Shown: positions 54,167 to 63,733, numbered from the stretch's first letter. The stretch: DNA of 64,000 bases from Thiothrix winogradskyi (GCF_021650935.1 NZ_CP091244.1:2604001-2668000), one strand, 5' to 3'. Translations and numbers: made by a program. The notes: generated by a model from the letters alone, not told the origin.

Positions 54167-54990
54167 CTAAGCTTTCAGCGATGCCATGTCGATCACGAAG
54201 CGGTATTTCACATCGCTTTTCAACATGCGCTCGTAGGCTGCATTGATTTCCTGCATCTGAATAATTTCGATGTCGGAAGTAATGCCATGTTTACCACAGA
54301 AATCCAGCATCTCTTGGGTTTCGGCAATACCACCAATCAGGGAACCCGCCACCGACTTGCGCCCCAACACCAGCGACGCGGAATTCAGGAAAGGTTCCAG
54401 CGGCCCCAGATAACCGACCAGTACCAATGTACCGCTGATATTCAAGGTCGGCATATAGGGGTTGATGTCATGCACGTAAGGCACGGTGTCAATGATCAGG
54501 TCAAAGCGACTTTTGACCGCAGCCATTTGACTGTCATCCCTGGAAAGCACGATGTTGTCAGCCCCCAAACGACGAGCATCTTGCTCCTTGCCCGGCGAAC
54601 GGGTAAACAACGTGACTTCCGCACCCAGCGCCTTGGCAAGTTTCAGCGCCATATGACCGAGACCGCCCAGACCCACAACCGCGACTTTACTGCCCTTGCC
54701 CACGTTCCAGTGGCGCAGCGGTGAATAAGTCGTGATACCTGCACACAGTAACGGTGCAGCACCTGCCAAATCCAAACCATCCGGCACTTTCAGCACAAAC
54801 TTGTCGGATACGACGATCTTCTCGGAATAGCCGCCGTAAGTGGTCGTGTGATCGTGCCGGTCAGTGCCGTTGTAAGTCAGGGTTGGGAACTCTTCGCAAT
54901 ACTGCTCCAGCCCATGCTGACAAGGTTCGCAATGCTGACAGGAATCGACCATGCAACCGTAACCGCCCGAGGAATATTTATAACGCTCAA
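54167..54990 (-). pseudogene. Zinc alcohol dehydrogenase (YahK-like), 5'-truncated
   Basis: Medium-chain zinc-dependent alcohol/aldehyde dehydrogenase. The remaining frame starts in the middle of the catalytic domain (GYGCMVDSCQHCEPCQHG, structural zinc Cys cluster) and includes the NAD(P) motif VVGLGGLGHMALKLAKALGA. The end is normal. About 90 N-terminal residues with the catalytic zinc Cys/His are absent; a TAG at 54995-54997 precedes the residual frame. An internal ATG at 54952 could still be translated, but the product would lack the active site. Confidence 0.8.
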
Positions 54991-55086
54991 TATGCTAGGC
55001 TATGCGCCTTGAACCCTGCGTCACGTGGATGCCGTCAATGGCAACGTTTCAAAAATATTGAGCAACAACACTAAGGTAACATTTTA

Positions 55087-55428
55087 ATGAGTACGATCCC
55101 TCCCTGCCCTCAATGCGGTTCCGAATACAGCTACGAAGACGGCGCAATGTTTGTCTGCCCCGAATGCGCCCACGAATGGCCTCAAGTCGCGACCGCCACT
55201 GAAGCAGAAGGCGAGCGCGTTATTAAAGATTCCAACGGAACCGTATTGCAAAACGGCGATACCGTCACCGTCATCAAAGATCTGAAGCTGAAAGGCTCAT
55301 CGCTGGTTGTCAAAGTCGGCACCAAAGTGAAAAATATTCGTCTGGTCGATGGCGACCACGATATTGACTGCAAAATTGACGGCATTGGCGCAATGAGCCT
55401 GAAATCGGAATTCGTCAGGAAAGTCTAA
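55087..55428 (+). CDS. yjdM: PhnA/YjdM-family zinc-ribbon protein
   Basis: 113 residues. N-terminal zinc ribbon CPQCGSEYSYEDGAMFVCPE (two CxxC pairs) and a C-terminal beta-barrel domain (NGDTVTVIKDLKLKGSSLVV). The family was named for phosphonate utilisation, but its role is not established; no phn genes are near. The stop TAA overlaps the next start (TAATG), so the pair is cotranscribed. Confidence 0.92.
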   Translation: MSTIPPCPQCGSEYSYEDGAMFVCPECAHEWPQVATATEAEGERVIKDSNGTVLQNGDTVTVIKDLKLKGSSLVVKVGTKVKNIRLVDGDHDIDCKIDGIGAMSLKSEFVRKV

Positions 55429-56063
55429 TGACCTTGCACCCCAACCCAGCCTTGCTGCAAAACCTTTATTGGATCACCCTGATTGCGGTGGTCGTATCCT
55501 CCGCTTCTGCCGTGCTCAAAGCCGGTTTTAAGCAGTTTGACTTGTTTGGGGTGATTATTATCGCCATTGTCACCGGACTAGGCGGTGGTTCGCTACGGGA
55601 TATGCTGCTGGATCGGGAAGTGTTCTGGATTCGTGATCAGATGTTTTTCATCGCATCACTGGGCAGCGCCATCGCGATTTTTTTGCTGGCGCGGGTCCTG
55701 GTCATTCCACAACGCTTTTTCTTGATACCCGATGCAGCGGGATTGGCGACCTTCGGCGTGGCAGGAACACTGGTATCGCTGATGGTTGGTGCACCTTGGC
55801 TGGTCGCCAGCTTCATGGGCGTCATGACCGGCACGATGGGCGGCATTTTCCGCGATATATTGTGTAATACCCCGCCCGTGGTATTTCAAAGCCCGCTGTA
55901 CGCCACCGTTTCGTGGGCGGGTTCGTTACTGTTCATTGGGCTGTTGTACCTGCACATGGATGTCACGCTGGCGGCGATTATCGCGGGTTTGGCGATTTTC
56001 ATTGCGCGGCTACTGGCGATACGTTTCAACATCAAGCTGCCGGTCTTCAAATTCAAGGAATAG
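55428..56063 (+). CDS. TRIC/UPF0126 family cation channel
   Basis: 211 residues of the trimeric intracellular cation (TRIC) channel family, inner membrane, seven hydrophobic helices. The two-fold repeat is visible: FGVIIIAIVTGLGGGSLRDM in the first half and GVMTGTMGGIFRDILCNTPP in the second, the glycine-rich kinks that shape the pore. Bacterial members probably conduct K+/monovalent cations. A remnant of a second copy lies at 47825-47965. Confidence 0.92.
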   Translation: MTLHPNPALLQNLYWITLIAVVVSSASAVLKAGFKQFDLFGVIIIAIVTGLGGGSLRDMLLDREVFWIRDQMFFIASLGSAIAIFLLARVLVIPQRFFLIPDAAGLATFGVAGTLVSLMVGAPWLVASFMGVMTGTMGGIFRDILCNTPPVVFQSPLYATVSWAGSLLFIGLLYLHMDVTLAAIIAGLAIFIARLLAIRFNIKLPVFKFKE

Positions 56064-56066
56064 CGG

Positions 56067-56990
56067 TCACGCTAAGTAAGCCAAATTCTCCAGCGCAAAG
56101 CGTTTCGGCACAATCCCAAACGTTTGCCAAGCGGCACTGTCGCTACACGTATTCCCTTCCAACAACATCACAATCTGGTCGCGAGTAATCGGAAACCACG
56201 CTTGTTTATCCAACACGCCTGCCACCACTTTGAGAATTTCAGCCGGAGCAGGCACTGCCAATTTGCCGCTACGCCCTGATGCTTGCGCCAAGGTTTGGAT
56301 AATAGCTTTCCAACTCACCACATCCGGTCCACACAGCGCGAAGGTTTTGCCCAATGTCGCCGGATTATCCACCGCTGCGGCAAACGCTTCCGCCACGTCT
56401 TCCACGTGTACCGGCTGCATCTGGAATTTGCCCGCTTGCAGAATATTCACCCCACCAAAAAACAGCGGCGCAGGAATCGGCGGCAACACCAACTCTTTTT
56501 GCAATTGCGTACAGAACTCCGCTTTGCCACGCGGATCGCCGAAAATCACCGAAGGCCGGAAAATCGTCCAGACCAACCCCGACGCTTGCACGCATTGTTC
56601 CGCCCGAAACTTGGTGTCTTGGTATTTGGTGCCGCCCGCTTTCACGCCATTCGCACTCATTAAGATGAAATGTTTCACACCCTGACGTTGCGCCGCCGCC
56701 ACCGTGCGCTCGACCCCGTTGAACTGGCTTTCTTCGTAAGTGATACCCTTCGCCGGAAATTCGCGCAAAATACCGATCAAGTAAATCACCGCATCCGTGC
56801 CTTGCAAACACGCATCCAATGCCGCCGTGTCGCGAATATCACCGGAAACCGTTTCGCATTGCGCGGCGGCTGCCAATTTACCCGCACTACCGGAGCGCAC
56901 CAGCACACGCGGCGTATGCCCTGCCTGCAACAAAGCGTCGATGACATAGGTGCCAACGAAGCCTGTTCCACCAATTATGCTGACTTTCAT
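56067..56990 (-). CDS. NAD(P)-binding atypical SDR (NDUFA9-like)
   Basis: 307 residues of the atypical short-chain dehydrogenase group related to the complex I accessory subunit NDUFA9. N-terminal dinucleotide motif GGTGFVGTYVIDALLQ; later GTDAVIYLIGILRE and SANGVKAGGTKYQDTKFRAE, with the YxxxK-like element. The substrate is unknown; relatives act in ubiquinone or quinone-linked metabolism. The start ATG at 56990 is preceded by G-rich bases. Confidence 0.85.
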   Translation of the reverse strand: MKVSIIGGTGFVGTYVIDALLQAGHTPRVLVRSGSAGKLAAAAQCETVSGDIRDTAALDACLQGTDAVIYLIGILREFPAKGITYEESQFNGVERTVAAAQRQGVKHFILMSANGVKAGGTKYQDTKFRAEQCVQASGLVWTIFRPSVIFGDPRGKAEFCTQLQKELVLPPIPAPLFFGGVNILQAGKFQMQPVHVEDVAEAFAAAVDNPATLGKTFALCGPDVVSWKAIIQTLAQASGRSGKLAVPAPAEILKVVAGVLDKQAWFPITRDQIVMLLEGNTCSDSAAWQTFGIVPKRFALENLAYLA

Positions 56991-57099
56991 AACGCAATCC
57001 TTGTATTGACGAATGTAACTATTGTCTTAGTTTAGTGCGATACGGCGCAAATACCCCCGTTAGCATTGTTATATGCACCCGTCATGTCGCCTTCTGCCT

Positions 57100-57128
57100 C
57101 TTGAAAAAATTAAGACTTGTCACAATCT
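57100..57128 (+). promoter_or_regulatory. Possible heat-shock (sigma-32) promoter of lon
   Basis: CTTGAAA (57100-57106) matches the sigma-32 -35 consensus fully. CACAATCT (57121-57128), 14 bases later, agrees with the -10 consensus CCCCATNT at five of the seven defined positions. It lies 60 bases before the lon start; lon is a heat-shock gene in many proteobacteria. Confidence 0.4.
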
Positions 57129-57188
57129 TGTCTAACAAGAGTACTTGATAGCCAAACTAGGTTATTCGCCACCCAACGAGGTAACAGC

Positions 57189-59534
57189 ATGAACGAAGCT
57201 CTCATTTTAATCCCCATGCGCGATGTCGTCTTATTTCCCGGCATGGCAATTCCCATCACCATTGGGCGCGAACAATCCATCGCGGCAGCGCAACAAGCCG
57301 TCAAAAATGGGCAAAAAGTCGGGTTGATCTTGCAAACCCAAGCCAGCCTCAGCAATCCCGATGGCAACCAATTACACCCGATCGGCACGATTGCCAGCAT
57401 TTTGCGCTATGTCACCACCTCCAGCGGCACGCACCATCTGGTGGTGCAAGGTGAAGAACGCTTTCGCGTAGTCGATTATGTTGAAGGTTTGCCCTACATG
57501 GCGGCACACGTCGAAATCCTTCCCGAAATCGAAGCCGCCGAGGATGACGCCGACATTAAAGCGCGGATGCGTCACTTGCAGGAAAAAGCCATTGAAACCG
57601 TGCAATTGCTGCCGCAAGCCCCGCCTGAAGTCGTCAGCGCCATCCAAAGCATCGAATACGCGGGCGCACTCGCCGATTTGATCAGCAATTTCCTCGACAT
57701 CACCCCGCCAGAAAAGCAGGTGATTTTGGAAACCATCAATCTGCGCGAACGCCTCGATAAAGTCGCCGAACACGTGCGCCACCAGCTCGAAGTGTTGAAA
57801 CTTACCCGTGAAATCGACCAACAAACCCAACAGTCGATGGACGCCCGCCAGCGCGAATTCATGCTACGTGAACGCCTCAAAGCCATCAAAAAAGAACTAG
57901 GCGAAGACGACGATGACAGCAACCCATCCGAAATTGAAGAGCTAAAGCAAGCGATTGCCGACGCCAACATGTCCGCCGAAGCCGCCGACCAAGCCCGCAA
58001 GGAACTCAAACGCCTGCAAAAAATGCCGGAATCGTCCGGTGAATATTCCATGATCCGCACCTACCTCGACTGGCTCACCAGCCTGCCTTGGAACCAACTG
58101 GCAGCCGAAACCATCGACATCGCCAAAGCCCGCGAAGTGCTGGACGAAGACCATTACGGCTTGGAAAAGATCAAAAAACGCATCCTCGAATACCTCGCGG
58201 TACGCAAACTCAACCCGCAAGGTCGCAGCCCGATCCTGTGTTTCGTGGGGCCGCCCGGTGTCGGCAAAACCTCGCTCGGCAAAAGCATTGCCCGTTCATT
58301 AGGCTTACCGTTTGTGCGTTCCAGCCTCGGCGGGGTGCATGACGAAGCCGAAATCCGTGGGCATCGCCGCACTTACATGGGCGCATTACCCGGCAATATC
58401 ATTCAGGAAATGCGCAAAGCAGGCAATCGCAATCCCGTGTTTATGCTCGACGAAATCGACAAACTCGGCGGCGGCGGTTTCCACGGCGACCCCGCCGCTG
58501 CCTTGCTGGAAGTGCTTGACCCCGCGCAAAACGAAACCTTCCGCGATAACTATTTGGCGTTACCGTTTGACCTGAGCAAAGTGGTCTTCATCGCCACCGC
58601 CAATGTACTGGACGCGATTCCAGGGCCATTGCGCGACCGCATGGAAATCATCAGCCTGCCCGGTTACACCGAAGACGAAAAGGTCGAAATTGCCAAACGT
58701 TACTTGCTATCACGCCAACTTACAGCGCACGGTTTGACTCCAGAACAAGCGCACGTCAACGAAGCCGCGTTACACACGATTGTGAGCGATTACACTCGCG
58801 AAGCCGGTTGCCGCAATTTAGAGCGTGAAATCGCGGCGGTATTGCGCAATGCCGCTATTCAAATCGCGGAAGGCAAGACCGAGCGGGTCGCGATTACCCC
58901 CGCTGAGTTGCCCGCCATTCTTGGTTCACAACGCTTTGAAAGTGAAGTGGCGATGCGCACCAGCGTCCCCGGTGTGGCAACCGGCTTGGCATGGACACCG
59001 GTTGGCGGCGATATTCTGTTCATCGAAACCACCAAAATGCCGGGGCATGGCAAGCTGATCATTACCGGGCAACTCGGCGATGTAATGAAAGAAAGCGCTC
59101 AAGCTGCCTTAAGTCTGATCAAAGCCAACGCTAAACGCTTTGGGGTTGACCCGCAGGTATTCGAGAAGCATGATATTCACTTGCACGTTCCGGCGGGCGC
59201 AATCCCGAAAGACGGGCCTAGCGCGGGGGTGTCGATTTTCACCTCGCTGGTATCCTTGCTTAGTGATTGCAAAGTGCGCAGTGATGTCGCCATGACCGGC
59301 GAAATCAGCTTGCGTGGTTTGGTGTTACCGATTGGCGGGGTTAAGGAAAAATGCCTTGCCGCCTTACGCGCAGGCATCCACACCGTGATGTTGCCCGCGC
59401 GTAACCGTAAGGATTTGGATGACGTGCCGGAAAATGCCCGTAAACAGCTCAATTTTGTGTGGCTGGAGCGGGTAGACGATGCAATTAACGCAGCACTAGA
59501 AGTGCCGGAGTTAGCTTTACAAACCGCCGCGTGA
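57189..59534 (+). CDS. lon: ATP-dependent Lon protease
   Basis: AAA+ serine protease that degrades misfolded and regulatory proteins in the cytoplasm, 781 residues. The N-terminal substrate domain starts LILIPMRDVVLFPGMAIPIT. The AAA+ module has Walker A GPPGVGKTSLGKS and Walker B PVFMLDEIDKL. The protease domain carries the catalytic Ser in KDGPSAGVS and Lys in PIGGVKEKCLAA. The ATG at 57189 matches the family start; an upstream in-frame start at 57117 would add 24 unrelated residues. The downstream lipoprotein gene follows after 10 bases. Confidence 0.97.
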   Translation: MNEALILIPMRDVVLFPGMAIPITIGREQSIAAAQQAVKNGQKVGLILQTQASLSNPDGNQLHPIGTIASILRYVTTSSGTHHLVVQGEERFRVVDYVEGLPYMAAHVEILPEIEAAEDDADIKARMRHLQEKAIETVQLLPQAPPEVVSAIQSIEYAGALADLISNFLDITPPEKQVILETINLRERLDKVAEHVRHQLEVLKLTREIDQQTQQSMDARQREFMLRERLKAIKKELGEDDDDSNPSEIEELKQAIADANMSAEAADQARKELKRLQKMPESSGEYSMIRTYLDWLTSLPWNQLAAETIDIAKAREVLDEDHYGLEKIKKRILEYLAVRKLNPQGRSPILCFVGPPGVGKTSLGKSIARSLGLPFVRSSLGGVHDEAEIRGHRRTYMGALPGNIIQEMRKAGNRNPVFMLDEIDKLGGGGFHGDPAAALLEVLDPAQNETFRDNYLALPFDLSKVVFIATANVLDAIPGPLRDRMEIISLPGYTEDEKVEIAKRYLLSRQLTAHGLTPEQAHVNEAALHTIVSDYTREAGCRNLEREIAAVLRNAAIQIAEGKTERVAITPAELPAILGSQRFESEVAMRTSVPGVATGLAWTPVGGDILFIETTKMPGHGKLIITGQLGDVMKESAQAALSLIKANAKRFGVDPQVFEKHDIHLHVPAGAIPKDGPSAGVSIFTSLVSLLSDCKVRSDVAMTGEISLRGLVLPIGGVKEKCLAALRAGIHTVMLPARNRKDLDDVPENARKQLNFVWLERVDDAINAALEVPELALQTAA

Positions 59535-59544
59535 GAGAACCCCA

Positions 59545-60216
59545 ATGCATAAGCCCTACCTCAAACTCATCAATTCCTATTCTGTGGTAGGCAGCCTTGG
59601 CATTACCATTCTTGCCAGTCTACAAGGGTGCGGGGGTGATCAGCCCCCTGCCCCGCCACCCAACACAGGCGCTGGCACGATTTCCGAAGCCGCGAAAAGC
59701 GAAGCCATGTTTCTGGTGATCCAGCAAACTGGCGCAAATCCTGACACCTATGAACTGGTGGAAAAATATCCCGCCAGCCAAACCCGCGCCATCCTCAAGG
59801 ACATGAAAGGCAACGAACGCATCCTCACCGAAGCCGAACTCAAAGCAATGGCAGAAGCCGAAGCCAAAAGGGTCGAAGACGGCACATCTGCCCTCACCCA
59901 ACCCGTGGCACAAAATCAAGGTTTAAGCTTAGGTGAAACGGTTCTCGCCGCCGCAGCCGGGGCGCTAATTGGCGGAATGCTTGCCAACAGACTCATGGGC
60001 AACGCGAATTACCAACAGCACCAGCAACAACAAGCCAGCAAAGCGCAAAGCAGCATCAGCCGCCCCGCCGCACGCACCGATACCCGCGCGGTAAACCCCA
60101 ATCAAGCGCAACAACCCAAATCCGGCTTTTTCGGCAACAATAATAACGCCAACCCCAGCAACCGCTCTGGCAGCAGCGGCGGCAGTTCCTTTGGCGGCGG
60201 CTCGGTAGGGGGCTAA
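59545..60216 (+). CDS. UPF0323-like lipoprotein
   Basis: 223 residues with a signal peptide and lipobox SLQGC (Cys29). After a Pro-rich linker comes a conserved part (MFLVIQQTGANPDTYELVEK), then a glycine-zipper-like hydrophobic helix (LAAAAGALIGGMLANRLMG) and a Gln/Asn/Ser/Gly-rich tail. The tail and its pairing with a glutathionylspermidine-synthase-like gene (three bases downstream) match the UPF0323 family. Likely envelope-located; function unknown. Confidence 0.8.
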   Translation: MHKPYLKLINSYSVVGSLGITILASLQGCGGDQPPAPPPNTGAGTISEAAKSEAMFLVIQQTGANPDTYELVEKYPASQTRAILKDMKGNERILTEAELKAMAEAEAKRVEDGTSALTQPVAQNQGLSLGETVLAAAAGALIGGMLANRLMGNANYQQHQQQQASKAQSSISRPAARTDTRAVNPNQAQQPKSGFFGNNNNANPSNRSGSSGGSSFGGGSVGG

Positions 60217-60219
60217 ATC

Positions 60220-61398
60220 ATGATTCAACTCGAAACCGTTAACCCCATCAGCCCTGCGCTCATGGAAGAAGTTGGCATGACTTGGCACACCGACCCCGAC
60301 GGTCAACCCTATGTTGCCGCTGAAATCGTCGTCGTTACCGAAGCGGAAGCCGAAGCTTATTACAGCGCTGCCAACCAACTCTACGATATGTACGTCGCCG
60401 CTGCCCAACACGTCATCGACCATGACCGTTTTCTGGAACTCGACATTCCTTACAATCTGGTCGACCACATCCGTCGCAGTTGGGAAAACGACCATCGTCA
60501 CCTCTACGGGCGTTTCGATTTCGCAGGCGGTGTCGACGGCTTGCCGATTAAACTGATCGAATTCAATGCCGATACCCCCACTAGCCTGTTTGAAACCGCC
60601 ATCGTGCAATGGGCGCTGCTCAAAGCCAATGGCATGAACGAAGCCGCACAATTCAACACTGTCTACGCCAGCCTCGTGAAAAACTTTCGCCGCTTAGTGA
60701 CTGGCGAGAACGATCCCGACCGTTTTGGCGAGTATTACCGCTATCAAAACATCTTATTTTCCAGCATTCGCGGCTTACCGGAAGACGAACAAACTGTGCG
60801 TTTTTTACAACACCTTGCGAATGACGCTGGGTTTCAGACCGATTTTTGCTACCTGGATGAAGTCGGCTTTCTCGAAGAACAAGGTATTTTCAACCCGCAA
60901 CAAACCCGTTTCGACTACTGGTTTAAGCTTTACCCGTGGGAAGACATTGCGCTGCAAACAGACGGCATCAACGGCATTCTCGACGACATCACCCGCAATA
61001 CCGCAACCGTCATCCTCAACCCTGCGTACACCCTGTTATTCCAAAGCAAGGGCATTCTGAAAGTGTTGTACGAACTATTCCCCGACTCCCCTTATTTGCT
61101 GGAAACCCGCAGTGAAAGGCTGCACGGCAAACAGCAAGTGGCGAAAAAACTGTTCGGGCGCGAAGGTGCGAATGTCAGCATTTACGATGCAGCAGGCAAA
61201 CTCCTCACGCAAACCTCTGGCGAATACGACCGCTACCAAACCGTTTACCAAGCATTCGCCGAATACCCCAAAGACGCACAAGGGCGCAGTTATCAGGCAG
61301 GGGTATTTTTTGCGTGGGAAGGCTGTGGTCTAGGTTTTCGACGTGGCGGTGAAATCCTTGATAATCTCAGCAAGTTTGTGGCACATCGCGTCAAATAA
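60220..61398 (+). CDS. Glutathionylspermidine synthase-like ATP-grasp enzyme
   Basis: 392 residues of the preATP-grasp plus ATP-grasp family of glutathionylspermidine synthetase C-terminal domains (YgiC/YjfC type), which form amide bonds with ATP. Visible are LPIKLIEFNADTPTSLFETA near residue 110 and the C-terminal EARS-like binding segments (SERLHGKQQVAKKLFGREGA). The amidase half of the bifunctional E. coli Gsp enzyme is absent, so the acceptor may not be spermidine. Cotranscribed with the UPF0323 lipoprotein gene. Confidence 0.88.
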   Translation: MIQLETVNPISPALMEEVGMTWHTDPDGQPYVAAEIVVVTEAEAEAYYSAANQLYDMYVAAAQHVIDHDRFLELDIPYNLVDHIRRSWENDHRHLYGRFDFAGGVDGLPIKLIEFNADTPTSLFETAIVQWALLKANGMNEAAQFNTVYASLVKNFRRLVTGENDPDRFGEYYRYQNILFSSIRGLPEDEQTVRFLQHLANDAGFQTDFCYLDEVGFLEEQGIFNPQQTRFDYWFKLYPWEDIALQTDGINGILDDITRNTATVILNPAYTLLFQSKGILKVLYELFPDSPYLLETRSERLHGKQQVAKKLFGREGANVSIYDAAGKLLTQTSGEYDRYQTVYQAFAEYPKDAQGRSYQAGVFFAWEGCGLGFRRGGEILDNLSKFVAHRVK

Positions 61399-61708
61399 GT
61401 GCCATATTAAGTATCATATAAAATGATTTGCCTTGCTATCCCCAACAATAAAGCGCTTAATAGAGATGACCTTTATTAATACGTTATTTTACTACACGTC
61501 ATACGCCTTAATACAAACCCCTATTAAGTCAGTAAAGGTTTTAATAATGTTGTTTCTTTCTGCAAAGGAATTCGCTCTCTCATTGTCTGAAAAACCAATT
61601 CCGATGAAGCTTCAGACCACCTGAGTATTGGCGCGTGAATTATTTTACGTTAAGCAGCATTATATTTTAATTCGACATTTGCCAAATCATGGCGAAGTGA
61701 GGATTTAT
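61399..61708. other. AT-rich intergenic region, no gene seen
   Basis: 310 bases between the ATP-grasp gene and the small membrane-protein cluster. A 63-codon frame (61433-61624) has no RBS and no recognisable family and is left out. The end of the region (GTGAGGA before 61709) is the RBS of the next gene; the promoter of the stress cluster probably lies here. Confidence 0.5.
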
Positions 61709-61855
61709 ATGCTCGAAACACTTGCAATCGTCTTAGTTATCCTCTGGCTATTGGGTCTTGTTACCTCGTACACAATGGGCGGATTTATTCATATCTTATT
61801 AGTTGTTGCGATTGTGGTCATTTTGATGCGCATCATTCAAGGTCGTCGTTTATAA
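61709..61855 (+). CDS. Small Lmo0937-family membrane protein
   Basis: 48 residues, two closely spaced hydrophobic helices (LAIVLVILWLLGLVTSYTMG and HILLVVAIVVILMRIIQG), the build of the Lmo0937/DUF5670 family, found with general-stress genes. RBS GAGGA lies 6 bases upstream. Start of a run of small envelope genes to 62685. Confidence 0.8.
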   Translation: MLETLAIVLVILWLLGLVTSYTMGGFIHILLVVAIVVILMRIIQGRRL

Positions 61856-61896
61856 ACCACAACAACGCTATATTAATCTTTAATAAGGAAAACATC

Positions 61897-62214
61897 ATGC
61901 AACACAGCAAAACCACCGAAACAGAAATTGACTTCCGCGCAGAATTTGACACTCTTCGTGATCAAGTCAATGAGCTACTAAAGTCCTTGAAAAACAAAAC
62001 CGAAGCGACCGCCTCCAGCTTGGGTGAAAATGTTGAAAGTAAGATGGAGCACTATCAAGATCAAGCCGGTCAAAAATTGCATGACGCATACGCAGCCGGT
62101 AATGCTGGCCTGAATGACGTGGGTGAGCACATTCGTAAAAACCCAGTTGCCAGTATGCTGATTGCTTTTGGCGTCGGTTATGCTATTTTCAAGGTGTTAG
62201 GACAAGGCAAGTAA
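61897..62214 (+). CDS. ElaB/YqjD/DUF883-family protein
   Basis: 105 residues: a long amphipathic helix (EFDTLRDQVNELLKSLKNKT and on) and a C-terminal hydrophobic anchor (NPVASMLIAFGVGYAIFKVL), as in ElaB/YqjD, stationary-phase inner-membrane proteins reported to bind ribosomes. RBS AAGGAAAA before the ATG. The next gene starts 4 bases after its stop. Confidence 0.88.
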   Translation: MQHSKTTETEIDFRAEFDTLRDQVNELLKSLKNKTEATASSLGENVESKMEHYQDQAGQKLHDAYAAGNAGLNDVGEHIRKNPVASMLIAFGVGYAIFKVLGQGK

Positions 62215-62218
62215 AGTC

Positions 62219-62500
62219 GTGAAAGCCTTGACCGACATCATTATTAGCCTGTTTGAACTGGCTGAAGCCGAAGGTCGGGTGCTGCAAAGCCAAGTGTTAC
62301 AGACAACCAGTCGTATTTTACTGCTGATCGTTGCCGCCTTGTTTTTCAGCCTAGCAGCCGGTCTTTTGCTGACTGCCAGCTATCAAGTGTTAAGCCTTTA
62401 TTTACCGCCAGCGGGTGCTTTATTTATTGTAGGAATAATGTGCCTGCTGGTGGCAGGAGTATTGATATGGTTCGTGAAGTATACCAGCCGCCGACAGTAA
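62219..62500 (+). CDS. Phage-holin-family / YqjE-like membrane protein
   Basis: 93 residues from a GTG. Two hydrophobic helices (ILLLIVAALFFSLAAGLLLT and GALFIVGIMCLLVAGVLIWF) with a basic tail, as in the Actinobacterial holin-X/YqjE group, here unrelated to phage and part of the YqjD-YqjE-YqjK style cluster. Overlaps the next gene by 34 bases. Confidence 0.8.
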   Translation: MKALTDIIISLFELAEAEGRVLQSQVLQTTSRILLLIVAALFFSLAAGLLLTASYQVLSLYLPPAGALFIVGIMCLLVAGVLIWFVKYTSRRQ

Positions 62501-62685
62501 CCGAAGCCAAACAACAATTACGCACCGCCTTTGCCAATACTGAATATTTTGGATTCATTAAAAAGCATCCCCTTGAATCAGCGGGAGCATCATTGCTGGC
62601 TGGCATTTTATTTGGGAGGTTTAATAAAGGTCAGTTATCACCCGGTTTATTGGGATTGGCTGCGCAGTTATTAAAGCGCGTTTAA
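62467..62685 (+). CDS. Small protein of the YqjD/YqjE-type cluster
   Basis: 72 residues from the ATG at 62467; overlaps the preceding gene by 34 bases. Polar N terminus with Pro/Glu/Lys, then a hydrophobic glycine-containing stretch (SAGASLLAGILFGRFNKGQL). It occupies the YqjK place, though sequence identity is not recognised. Likely membrane-associated. Confidence 0.65.
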   Translation: MVREVYQPPTVTEAKQQLRTAFANTEYFGFIKKHPLESAGASLLAGILFGRFNKGQLSPGLLGLAAQLLKRV

Positions 62686-62701
62686 ACATTGGATAAATAC
62701 T

Positions 62702-63733
62702 ATGAAAGGCAATGCTGTCAACGCCCTGAAAATTCCCGCATGGGGAATGTTCATCATCAGCATGGGCGTGGTTCTCTACCTCGCTAAATCCATTTTTATC
62801 CCGATTGTATTGGCAATCATTGCCTCATTCTTGTTAGCGCCTGCCGTCAACTACCTGAAAAAATTTCGTATCCCCAGCACGGTTGGCAGTTTTCTGATAT
62901 TGCTGTTGTTCTCCACTGTGATGGTCACGGCAGCCAATTATCTTGCCGATCCTGTTAGTGTTTGGGTAGAGCGTTTACCTGCCGAGCTTAGGCACATTGA
63001 AGATAAATTACTCACATTCAAAAGCTCCATCGCCAATATGCGGGAGACGACGGATAAATTTGGGGAAATAGCGGCTACCGGGAGTAACACTCCGGCACGT
63101 GAAGTCGTGGTACGTGGGCCGAACCTGCTGTACGTCCTGCTGGATAATACCCAATCCTTTTTGGTTTCAGTCGCTTCCTTTGTGATGCTGCCGTACTTCC
63201 TGTTGGCATTTGGTGATTCAACCATCAACAGCGCCAACCAGTATTGGGGCAGCAAGGAATCCAGCGCCACGGTTATCCGTATTATTCAGGCAGCCCAACA
63301 TCAGGTCGGTCGCTACTTGTTGCTGATCACTGCCATCAATATCAGCCTTGGCGTGCTGGTAGCCTTGACCATGTGGGCATTGGGTATGCCCAATCCGATT
63401 GTTTGGGGAGCATCAGCCACCATCCTCAATTACATCCCCTATGTGGGGGCAGCCATTAACCTCGTGATTATCACGCTGGTTTCCTTACTGACATTCAACC
63501 ATTTTGGCCAGATATTGCTACCGCCCCTAGCACTGGTGCTGCTGAACCTGCTCGAAGAATTTGTACTGCCCCTGTTCGTGGGCAAGCTGTTTATCATCGA
63601 CCCAATCCTGATTTTTCTGTTTATCCTGTTGCTGGGATGGTTGTGGGGCATGGCGGGTATTTTCATGGCTGTGCCGTTGTTAATGATCATGAAAATCGTA
63701 TTTGACCAAACCCAAGCAAGAGAGAGCGCATGA
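62702..63733 (+). CDS. AI-2E family transporter (PerM-like)
   Basis: 343-residue inner-membrane protein of the AI-2E/PerM family with about seven to eight hydrophobic helices and the family's C-terminal stretch (NPIVWGASATILNYIPYVGA). The middle part (about 85-150) is a soluble loop. Substrates vary (signalling molecule export, ion antiport); none can be assigned. ATGA overlap with the next gene. Confidence 0.9.
   Translation: MKGNAVNALKIPAWGMFIISMGVVLYLAKSIFIPIVLAIIASFLLAPAVNYLKKFRIPSTVGSFLILLLFSTVMVTAANYLADPVSVWVERLPAELRHIEDKLLTFKSSIANMRETTDKFGEIAATGSNTPAREVVVRGPNLLYVLLDNTQSFLVSVASFVMLPYFLLAFGDSTINSANQYWGSKESSATVIRIIQAAQHQVGRYLLLITAINISLGVLVALTMWALGMPNPIVWGASATILNYIPYVGAAINLVIITLVSLLTFNHFGQILLPPLALVLLNLLEEFVLPLFVGKLFIIDPILIFLFILLLGWLWGMAGIFMAVPLLMIMKIVFDQTQARESA

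Noticed and set aside
61433..61624. 63-codon plus-strand frame
   Set aside because: AT-rich, no RBS, no family; probably chance.
62219..62500. Prophage lysis gene (holin) call
   Set aside because: The family name is misleading; the YqjD-like neighbours and lack of any phage gene point to an envelope stress cluster.
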